DNA of 64,000 bases, taken from contig NC_088318.1 in assembly GCF_910592395.1 (NCBI RefSeq), forward strand, positions 16,926,349 through 16,990,348, read 5' to 3'. A model generated the notes under the pieces. The model did no database searches. It was not told where the DNA came from and saw nothing but the letters and a program-made list of their open reading frames with translations. Source of the stretch: Lineus longissimus (lineage: Eukaryota; Nemertea; Pilidiophora; Heteronemertea; Lineidae). How positions within the stretch are numbered: the stretch's first letter is position 1; each line of letters begins with the position of its first letter. Position numbers and translations under genes: made by a program. Positions 36,641 to 47,500 of the stretch are shown piece by piece.

Positions 36641-39600
36641 TCAGTTTGCGTTGATGACAGGGGGTTGCGCAGGCATCAATGACGTGAAGAATGTTTTTAC
36701 AAATATCCAGGTGACTTCCAGGACATTTGGTTGAGGCGTCTGTGGTTCTTGGGGCGGCTCCTGGCTCTCTGTGGTTGCTGATGTATCACTGTCTCCATCT
36801 GCACCACCATCATTCTGAAGGAAGAGAAACGTAAGAAATTTAAGTTTCCAGAATCTATCTCACGATAAACTTTTCCCCCGAATGTGATGTGAGGACACAA
36901 AACCCAACTAAAGATTGAAAGTTACGCTGAATTGGATCTAAATGGGTTAACTAACAAACAAGCAACACCTACCTCGTCTGTATCAGTTTCGTTGCTTCTC
37001 TCAGATTCATTATTCTCTTGTTGTGGTCGTTCCGGTTGTGGTGCCGGCTGTGGAGGTTCAGGCTGCACTGGTGCCACTGGTGGCCTCGGCTCGATGTTTC
37101 GTCTTTGAAGTCGGAACCAGCCAATTTGATATCTGAAGGAACAAATTGGGTCAAGACATTATCAATGAGTGAATTATATTGCTGTTATTGTATTGAAAAT
37201 TAGCATTGGGCACTTCTGATATCGTTTTTTTCACATCAGGTCTTTACTTTTTCAAAGTGGTGATCAGTGCAGAATGAGGACAGTATAAAGACCAGGGTCC
37301 AAAGTTAATGAATCATTTACATAAATTTACCTCCTCTGAGAACTTATCTACAATGCACTTTAGTAACTGACCTACTGACCCATGTGTTACACAACAGTAA
37401 CCCACCCATAAGCCTTCCTCAACCAAGCTGAAGCATGAAACCATTATTGATCTTTTTTGAAAACCTCTGCCACAACAACGACTCAGAACAAGAATCCTAA
37501 TCAGAGTATAAAGTGTCAAAATAAGCTGAGCAGACACCAATGTAATGAAACTCTGCAACATCCTGTGGTTGCATTTAGATTATGACCATGCAGCATTCCA
37601 ATCCCATCCCAATTACGGACACTCGAGCCAGCCCACTTTACCGATATCTGCACTCTCCTTTCATGTTCATTTTAAACAATGTTCAACCCTACCTGTCGTT
37701 ACTGAGGAGAGGAGAAACAAGAAAATGTGAATGGAGAATACCCGTTATCTCAACTCATATCATCTAAGAATTAGAAAAGTCATCAACAAAATGCTGTTGG
37801 ACTGAAATTAAAACCCAACTTCAAGGCAACTGCTACTTTTAATATAATTTGCCTGAAGAGACACTCCTAGGGAGAACTCTTCTATCATACCGATCAGGTC
37901 TTGAAGAAAATTGTCGATAGTCACTGGTCACTTGATTTTGAAATGGAAACTGCCTTGTTTCTCAACGGAACAGACAATCATACACAGATACTTACAAGTA
38001 CATCAACAGGAAGAACCCAAAACCGAGAATCGCACGAGATATCGATGAGTAGAAATAAACAATGCTCATGAGGACGCCAATACGACACAGGGTGTAGAAC
38101 CAGTCTAACCAATCTTGGTTGCCTTCCTCCTCGTCATCCAACATGGCTCCACCCTGTGCATTCATCACTATGTTTGGATTTGCCTGTGGTCTGTTGTTGT
38201 TGGCCGGGGCATTGTTGGCTGGTTGGGCGATAGGAGGCGCAGCAGGTTGTGGCGTGTCAGGCATAGCTTGGGAGACTGGTGTCTGTTGCATTCCTTGTTG
38301 CATACTGCAAGAAAGTTTAAATGGTTAGTGATGGTGATTTTTACTCCAACACAACTGGATAACCTGGGGATCAAAGTAGGCCCCTATCTTTGAAAAAGAT
38401 CTCAGATTAGTCACATGGTCTGACTAAATTAGTGTAGTAGGACTGAAAATAATCAGCACGTTGACTGATTGATAGATTTTGACATTCTGAAGCCACCTTG
38501 TCCTTGGCAAAGTTCTTTCGCCTCAAATAACAATTTGACCATCTGTTCGCTGGTGGTGTCAATAATTGTAGATTTCTAGATGTTGAGAGATTGCTGCAGA
38601 AATGAAGAGCAAAGTTTCATGACTTCAGAATGATCGACATGTGCTACTTACTACTGCATCTGCATGTACTGCGTCATCTGCTGTGCATACATCTGCTGCA
38701 TCCAGTACAACTGTTGTGGATTCATGGCTCCACCGTAGGGACTGAAGGCATTCATCTGGGTGTATTGTGGCATAGCCATTGGAGTTGAAGTAGCACTGGA
38801 AAGAAGAGGAAAACAGAGTAAAGTTTAATACTTCACTAGATGATTTTATACTCCTGGCGTCCTGATCTGACAAAATCATTGATTACAAGTCCAAAACTGT
38901 CATTTGCCTCAAAGCAGCTGGTGTGGCATGCACGCTCTCTCAGACCAGGTTGTTCCCTACTTCATGTTTTTAAGTTACAATAGGCCTACCTTGGCTTGTT
39001 CTCACTTACCCATAAAACTGATTGGCATAGGGATGTGTCATTGACGTTGGCGTATATTGCGTGTCTCGGTGCCTCAAACCATCCGTGTTCGGCGGAGGTG
39101 TCATCGATGTGGCAGGTGTCGTCTGAAATGGAGGGAAACTCAATCAAAATCATTGATTATCTGCAGGGTTGTTTCCAATCCTCAAAACATCTTAACACAA
39201 TAGTATAATCCTATCAGTAAAACCTACAACTTTTCAGTTGTTGACCATTCATTTTGTTTCTATTTCGTCCCGTATTCCCAAATGTAATACTCACATTTTC
39301 ATTGACAGGAATGCGACTATTTGAGGCTGACTCCTGTGAGTTCGTTGATGAAGATTCAGATCCATTATTGACACCAGAGCAGACCAGGTGAACGGTGTGC
39401 GTCGTACTTTCATCATATTGTCGTAAAACGTCTTTCAACATCAAATGATCCTTCAGTAATTTGCCAGAATAGATGAGTTTCTGCTGATGTTGCTCCTGAA
39501 AGTACAGAAGATGTGAATTATGGCTCACAATCACAAATATCACAAGTCAAACATCAAGATCAACCACTGGACTGTAGTGGACTGAAAATGACACTCCATG

Positions 39601-39810
39601 TAGTACACAACCTAACAACATTGTGAAACATATTCTTTCATCCCCTTTCAGGGTACCTACCGGTCTGTTTGGATAAATGGATGACAAATGTGCCTTCAAC
39701 TTCCTGATAGTCCAGCCAAGAGCACACTCCACCGTTTGATCAGCAATCTTTTGATTTGGTGCCTTCACAACCAGTGTGACTGGCATGTTGACATCGAGTG
39801 CAGACATCAT
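36641..39810 (-). CDS. HERPUD2: HERPUD2-type ER membrane ubiquitin-like protein
   Basis: Minus-strand exons 39810-39661, 39495-39295, 39122-39010, 38795-38652, 38304-37996, 37132-36973 and 36814-36641, in phase, 416 residues (human HERPUD2 about 406). The N-terminal ubiquitin-like domain (residues ~8-90) shows VTLVVKAPNQKIADQTVECA and LIYSGKLLKDHLMLKDVLRQ. Next come a Gln/Met/Tyr-rich region, the conserved NAQGGAMLDDEEEGNQDWLD block and a hydrophobic hairpin SIVYFYSSISRAILGFGFFL followed by YQIGWFRL. The acidic tail ends with FVKTFFTSLMP, matching the HERPUD2 C-terminus. Family role: ER-associated degradation and the unfolded protein response. Met 1 or Met 2 may start translation. Divergent from PSMG2. 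Confidence 0.95.
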
Positions 39811-40849
39811 TCAGATGTGTTTATCCTTCTTTTCTCTGCCAATCTAGAATGAGACAGATATTCATGTATACAATATGGAATATCAATTCAGTATCAGGGA
39901 AGGGGAAAAGATGGCTTAGTCGGTATAATTAGAATGAACCCTTTCACTCAGCCGGCAGAGCTTACACGATTCACGTCTCAGAAAGACCACTACCCCTCCC
40001 ACAGAACAAGCCCATCATTCCCGACACTGACACTGATTACGGACACTTGCGGCAGTGCACGACATACCCGAACCAATTTTGTCTTGCATGTACTGGGAGT
40101 GATGACGATACACACACTGACACACACGACACAGACACTGAGGCAGCATAGACCCAGGCCAGTACACTAACACTGCAGTGGAGAAGAGGCGAAAAATCCT
40201 CAACATGAACTGGCTCACAACAGTAATTACACACAATAAAAACAAAAACTGTGCATACTGCTGGGTCTTTAAGACATAGTTTATCAAAATCAACTAAGCT
40301 AAATACAAATCGAAACAAAGAAACCTACCAAAATAATTAAATTATTGGAACGTCCAGGACGAGGAGGATGATGCAAATGTCTACCTAAACAGTACGGAAA
40401 TTGACGAAAGCACCCGGGATAGTTGGCGAAATGTGATTTGCTGATCGAAATTTCCGAAGTGTCGAATTTTGTAAATTTTTTCCATCTTATTTACTGTTAT
40501 ACCCATTAATCGTCAGAAAAATGGAAAATTAGGACAGATTATTGCAAATTTTAGAATACATCGATTGTTCAAGGATAATTGTACGCTTTGTCGGGTATTC
40601 CACTCGATCGAGATCAATCTCCCGGGCGCCGGGCCAAATGTTCAATTTACATGCACCCGCTGAACTTGTCACGTAGTCAGAGACAGTAGGTCGAGAGAGA
40701 CTTGGCAAATGAATACAATTGACGACGCTTGGAGAATGGATCGAGCTTTTCAAAATATTCCACTTTTTCTACTAACCCCTAATAATTTGTGTATTTCTCC
40801 TTATTATATCATTATTGCTTGGACAATCCGACATAAAGAACAATAAATA
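39811..40849. promoter_or_regulatory. Divergent promoter region HERPUD2 / PSMG2
   Basis: 1,039 bp between the two start codons without recognised coding sequence. It should contain both 5' UTRs and promoters. A short CA-rich segment lies near 40110-40140. No specific factor site is claimed. Confidence 0.4.
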
Positions 40850-43117
40850 ATGTATCAGCCCGATGCTAAGGAGTCTCAAGACGTAAAATGGAATGAATTC
40901 ACGTTGATTGTGGTGAGGATGAGCTGGATGTGCATCGATTATCCTAAGTGGGCTGTCTGCTAGTATAGGCCTACTGCTATACAAGTGCTACAGTAGACAT
41001 ATTGGAGGGGTGGGGCTAACTACTACATGCAGTGGGGGGGGGGGGGGGGTAGTTACACTAACAGTCGGTTTTAATTACTGATCGGTCAGTCAGTTATGAC
41101 CTTGCTTACATAGTTGTAGAGAACAAGAGTTTACGGCAACAAACACTAAACAGGGTTTTCCTCAGCCAGAGGCAGAGTATAGAGACAAAGCCATGCATAA
41201 GTATAACTGACAAAAAGAAAGCTATTGCCTCACAGTCACATTGACTGTCTGTTTGATCTTTCAGCCTGCCGTGTCAGTTGGTAATGTAGGACAACTGACA
41301 GCTGATCTGCTGATTTGTACCTTGTATATGAATAAGGTTGGTTATCTCTGTGATGATAGCATCTTGCCAATGGTGGGAAATGATCCATATACTACCAACT
41401 CAGAGGGACAGATCTGTAACCTGGTGACTGGAGCTCAAGGTATGTCACACCATGCTCTATTCTTTGTAGCACAAACACTTCAATAGACTGCAATCCAAGT
41501 TAAAATATAAAGGTGGCATGGCTTTTTGATGCGCAGAGAAGATGATATAAGTATAACAAAACATGGGGTCACTAGTAGTTGACCAACTGTAAATAATCTC
41601 AATTGATCAGTTTTTGTAATTGCTCTCTGTTTCAGTGTACATGTCAGCATCGTTGAAGTTGATTGTCATTCAGCAGAGAGCTCCATTTGTTAAGGTTGGT
41701 CAAATTGTTTACCTCACCAACTTTGGACTTATGGCTGTAGTCTTAAAATTGAGTAATTGAGTACTGACGCAGCTCTCTTAGTCTCTCCCAATACATTGAG
41801 AATATCTCTGGTATAATTTCTATTTCAGGGCAAACGAGGTCAGTTCTGTGAGAAATTGATGTCTTGGATCCAAGAGAAACAGTTTAGACAAGTTGTTATA
41901 GTGACCAGTAGTCATGCTCATATGAGAACAGATACACAGCTCCAGGGGTAAGTTGATGGTGTGTCATAGAGGGGTGTATAACTGTCAATAACTTGCACCT
42001 GAATGAAGTCTGGTAATGGTGTGATTTTTGTTGGTCAGTAGAAGCATGATACCCAGTTTGCTCTATTCCTTGTGGTCTTTTTGTTTGCTCCAATATACCA
42101 GAGTCTTCTTACCTGAGGAAGTATTGGAGCCTACATAATTGTCATTGTCAACTTTTCAGGAGCCAGCTACGTTACCTTGCTACACCAGAGTTCGATGCGC
42201 TAACCCAAAATTCGGTTGAGGAAAATTTACACTGGATGCGTCTTGAACCATCTGAAAATCCTCTGCAGTCACAAGATTCTGATCTCTATATTCCGGGAGG
42301 AGGATTGGCAAAAACACTTTTCTCAGCGTGGCTAGTATTCATAGTGATCTATATTATGTTCATTTGTGTAGACCCATCCTGAGGAGATATTGTGATTGTG
42401 ACCTTCTTCTACCAACACTTGTTATGGCTGTCTCCTACCCTAAAAAGATTTTAAAGGCCCAAACCATGAAAGGCCAAATGTCATCCAAAAGGGAAATAAC
42501 CCTGTTCTGAATTTGTATTGTTCTTGTTTCACTTTCAGTAAATTGTCTCATGTTGCTGCCGTGTGTGTTCTGACGTTCTGTGCTGAAGGAGAGAATGCTG
42601 TGGACGCCATCCAACTTGCCACATTCCTTAATCAGTATCTGAAGGTTGCAGATGAAAAGGTAGGCAATGTCATTTACATGTACATATAAACCTTTTCATT
42701 TGCGTCAATGATTGCGAATTCCAAATGCATTGAAGAAGAGAAGTCATCTAGATTTAGGATTCAGGAGCATCACAGCCTGGTGGTTAACAGCATCACAGCC
42801 TGGTGGTTCAATCGAAATGCCCTCTGGAGCCTTGGCATAGTTGTCAGTATGATGACCGCTTCCAGTATTAACCAGAGCAGAACCAGAAGATTAATTCATC
42901 ATTCATTTCCAAAGTGTGTGCATTCCCATGTTATTCAGATGAAAATGAAGCTGCTATTGTTCAGTTCAAGTGTTCAGAGAGTTTGTTTGTCATCCATGTT
43001 GTCTCTCTGTTTCAGAATCAGTTTCCAACACCGGGAAATGTCGGCCGATCACCGTGGAAAATCCCCATCTCTTGGAACCTACTCTATGGAAATAGTGTGG
43101 ATCAGATGATATACTGA
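40850..43117 (+). CDS. PSMG2: Proteasome assembly chaperone 2
   Basis: Exons 40850-40912, 41265-41439, 41636-41694, 41829-41947, 42160-42327, 42539-42659 and 43016-43117, in phase, 268 residues (human 264). PSMG2 (PAC2) pairs with PSMG1 to template alpha-ring assembly of the 20S proteasome. Diagnostic blocks: PAVSVGNVGQLTADLLICTL, VGYLCDDSILPMVGNDPY, GQFCEKLMSWIQE, VIVTSSHAHMRTDTQLQ, PGGGLAKTLFSA, VCVLTFCAEGENAVDA and the C-terminal SPWKIPISWNLLYG. The first exon, encoding MYQPDAKESQ..FTLIV, is placed by matching phase and the human exon layout, where exon 1 ends just before PAVSVGN. The donor after exon 5 (GTGGCT) is weak. Confidence 0.94.
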
Positions 43118-44551
43118 ACTGTAACAACCAAGAGATATTTGTAAAATTAATTATTAAAATGAAAATATCATACCATGCATTTGTCTTCATTATTTTGTGC
43201 AACTGCATTGTACGTATTGTTGTGTCATGTATGACCAGAAGACCAGTGCTCTTCATAGCATTCGAAGGCATATCTGATGTCACGTTCAATGTCTCCCCAT
43301 GAGTTGGTTAGCTCCGCCTTTGGCTGACAACCAGTCAAGCTCAGAGCGACATGCGCCTGGTTTTGCTGCGACGGGTCGCATTTGCAGAATATTTCACTCT
43401 GGATTGGACTTATTGAGGCAAGATGACAGCAGACACAATCGGCACATGATATCTGCCTGCCCCTAATTTGGTGTGCTGCATCTGAAGTGGGGATCCTTAT
43501 TTGCATGATCACTCTTTCCAAGGGCGTTTTGATGTTGTGAAGAGTAAACTTTCCCCTTTCTGTTGGTTGTCATCTGGCTGTGGTGGATGCATCCATGTAG
43601 CAAATCACAGTTTGCTCCGTTTACTACAGTCGACTACATGTATTTTGAACTTCTGACATAGTGAAGTCAGTCAGTATTTTCTTCACATACTAGTCTTTTA
43701 TTACCTTAGTTCAGTTATGTACAGGATATATACAATATTGCAATTTACACCCGATAAAACTAGATATACACAGAATAAGATCTCTCAGATCCAGTTTAAC
43801 TGAATCCTGTTGCTCATCAATCATAACATTATTCATATGGAAACAAACTGATTCCATTTTCTTTAAGTTACACTTGACTCCTAAGACTATCATGCACTTA
43901 ACTGAATCCTGTTGCCCATCAATCATAACATTATTCATATGGAAACAAACCGATTCCATTTTCTTAAAGTTACACTTGCCTCCTAAGACTATCATGCACT
44001 TAGAATTGCAAGCAGTTAAATACATGTGTCAACACTGAAGCACCCCATGGTTTCACCAAAAGGCGTGCCAAGTACATGTTATACATGCTATTCACCACCA
44101 GCAGCAGTCCTCTTTCTGATAGCCAGTTATCGAATCTTTGTCATATTCGTAAGCAAGCCAATCAGAGATTTTGCCACCCCATGCAAAACGGATAGACACT
44201 TTACCTAAGGGTCTTCAAATAACTTCACATGAAATAAACACACTCATCTTATTTTAGACGTGGCTAAAGCTGAAAAGCTGAACTAGACTTGTTGCAGTCG
44301 TGATAGTTTTAGCTGTACAGCCACTTTTAGAACTGAGGATAAACATGCAACTGTATGTAAGCAAAGATATGTAACAAATCCATGAATAAATAACCAGTTT
44401 TCTGCTGATTTACTACAACAATCCCCGCTAACCAATTCATGATATGCTCGCTTCATGCCGCTCTTTGCTGACCTTGTAAACATTTTTGGCACCGATACAC
44501 ATACAAATAATTAATATACATTATGCTACACACTAGTACCTTAAACATATA
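43118..44551. other. Convergent 3' spacer PSMG2 / STX16
   Basis: Non-coding. TTTATT at 43697-43702 is a good minus-strand poly(A) signal and would give STX16 an ~850-nt 3' UTR that includes the 102-bp tandem duplication. ATTAAA at 43153-43158 may serve PSMG2. Confidence 0.45.
43796..43999. repeat. Two tandem copies of a 102-bp unit
   Basis: Copies at 43796-43897 and 43898-43999 are nearly identical, with about four single-base differences (e.g. GCTCATC/GCCCATC, ACTGATT/ACCGATT, TTGACTCC/TTGCCTCC). Low divergence implies a fairly recent duplication, inside the probable STX16 3' UTR. Confidence 0.95.
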
Positions 44552-47500
44552 TTACCGATGTTTTACAGCTATGAGTATTATAATTAATAGTATCACAATT
44601 ACACCTAGTGCAATGATAATTAACATTTTCTTATTTTTCTTCTGAGATTTTTCTGCTTTTTGTAGTTGTTGAAGACCAGATTCGACACGTGTTTGCGTTT
44701 GTTCCAGATTGAAGTCTATCCGATCTAACACTGTCCCCTGGAAATAGAAAAGTAAGTATTTCAGGACAAACTAAATAATTTCTAATCACCAATGTGAAGT
44801 CTCAGTGGTTTATGTCCAGCTCAATCACCAAGCCAACAGAGGTTGAACCAAAAATCCTGCCGGTGACTTTCCCTGCACCACCTATAACAAGTACGTACCT
44901 GTTCTACAATCATTGTGCCTAAATCTCTGAATACTTCATTTAAATCCTGTATCGACTTTACAATCTGAGTGATTTCTTTATCTCTTTGTTGAACCATATG
45001 AGAGTTATCTTCCACTAAATGTAGCTGCACGTCCGTAAAGCCCTGAAAGGAAAGACGTCTAAGCTTGAATATCACATGAACTCAGACCTTCATCCCATTT
45101 TCTACTTCTAAGTGCCCCCCTCTGGTTAAGTTTGGCCTCTTAACTCATCCACAGTCTTGGACTTGGGGGATGGAAAAATAATTGGAAGGTCAAGTACCTT
45201 ACCAAAACATAAAATTTAATTCAGGACACGGAAACTTTGACCATTTCTATTGTCATCAATTCTGAACATTCAAATCTTACCCGATCGTAGAAGTCATCGC
45301 CAGGGGCTTCTGTTTCCTCTAAAAATGGACTTCCCGAGTCAAAATACTGCTTTGAGCGCTCCTCACGTGTTTTTAACTCTGGAATATAAGTTCAGAATCA
45401 ATGGATTCATGTATTTTATAATATCACAGACAATTTGTTTACAGCCATACTTTGTATGCATGCAGGCTACTCATCTGTGCACCAACCTGTACAATACAAT
45501 AGTCAATCAGACATGGATAGTTATTTTCTTATCACCACTATCAATTCAGAGCTTGATGTGGTCTGGGGCGATTCTTTTTCAAGACTTACTTTTGAGATAT
45601 TTCGATTGTCCCTGCCTAAAATTTGTAGAGAGATCCTGCAGACCTCTGGCGAGTGACGATGTGACATTGACTGTGAGTTTTTGTTCCTGGCTTGTTCCGA
45701 ATTTGCTCTTGTTCCCGATCTGGTGGACTAGTCTTTGACAGCGGTGGAACATCTGAAATGCACAGCTACATACACTAAGTATAAGCAGACTTGAAATACT
45801 TTTTCTTGAATCTGAAGCACAGAAGTGCCACTATTTGATGTTGTCGAAGGCCCATTTTACCAATTTCAACCCAGATTTCCAACTGGAGTTGGCACAACAA
45901 TATGTTAGGACAACTCAATGCACCTATACATTTGAGAATTTTGATAACCCTGTATATAGCGTAGGTCATCGTTGCTGGCCCAACTGACTTGGCAAGTCCT
46001 AAATCTTAAGATAAGTCAGAGAGGAAAGCCAAGACGTTGACCCTGTCTGAATCTGACTTACTTGTGTGATTTCTCTAGTTTGTATCTCAATGGCATGTTC
46101 TTCATCTATACTGTCATCTAATGTGGGACGATTTAAATGTTTGTCATGTAGGGAGGTCAGGTCCTTTACTGAAAATGTAATTGAATTATAATCACTGAGA
46201 AGCATGTCCACTTCTAATCACACCTTCAATGAATGCAGAATCAGCAAAGATTTCTCATGAGACAGGAGAATGCCTAGCATGGACAAGGTCCCAAATGAAA
46301 TGGATCTTGTCCTATATGATAGGAAAGTGAAATAACGAAATTATTGGCAAGTACCCAGCTATCATTCATTGATCTGTCTTTTAGCCTGCAATTTCACTTG
46401 CAATATGATATCACCGGTTCTTGTCACTTACGTTTTTGTTTGATGCGAGACATTTCATATTGGACTTCTTCTACGCCATCGATCCTGAAATTTTACTAAC
46501 CAGATTAAAGTTGCCAAGCATATTCATTCAAGAAGAAGAGAACTGTCAAATCGATATGTATGATGGCCCCTGCCATTCAGCAAGTCTATCAAAATCATGG
46601 AATCTGTCAACTGATCACCTTTTTAAAATTCACAACACATGGGACTTACCATTCTGGTGGGAGTTTAGTGGAGCCTTGTAGGTGTCCTAACTCTGGGTCA
46701 TTGTTGCTGCTTGAAACTAATGCCATACGATCATCAGCAAGCTGAAAAAAAGAGGTAGGAGGAATGTTGAAAATAGGCATTGTTTTGGGTTGCTATCTTT
46801 ACAGATGTGTGCAGTAGTAACTGGAAAGATGGATAAGCCCGATCCTAACATCAATTACAAAAAAATATTAATATTAATATGCACTGCATTATTTCCGGCA
46901 GGGGTAGGGCCTTGATGACAATCTCACGTTACAGCTGCAGCCAATCCTTACAAAACGGCTACGCTATACTTCCGAGTTTGTGGCATATGAATGAATGAAC
47001 TAAGAAGTCAGCAACACAAGCATGCATGCAAGGAAATCAACAAAGGCAAGCGAAGTAGAGTCAGCAAAGACCCCAAAGAAGCAAAAGTGGATGATGCTAA
47101 TCGATGGCGATGATCGACTACGCTGCGCCTACGGCGGACTGTCACTATCTAATTCTAAGACGTAACCGCCTGATAAAAGTAAAGAAACATTATGTCATTA
47201 TTAATTATAACCGCCTGATAAAAGTAAAGAAACATTATTACAAAATATTAATTAAAAACAGCAGATAAGAAAGAAAGCATAATAGGGAGCTCTAGCGAGC
47301 TTTATGGTTAGAGAGTGTGTGTATACCATCAACGAAAAAAACTTGACCCGGAACCAGAAAACCTCCACACCCAGGTGACATTTTTGCACGCGAATCGTAT
47401 ACGCTAATGCACAGCAATTTACCTGGGGAGAGATTTTCTTTTTCCAAACAATTCAGCGGGACGCTACGATGTTTACGCACAGAAGTTGCTGTTCGGTTGA

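Noticed and set aside
43225-43521. Cys-rich minus-strand frame of 98 codons
   Set aside because: Cysteines do not form a regular zinc-finger spacing and there is no supporting exon structure; it lies in the PSMG2-STX16 spacer.
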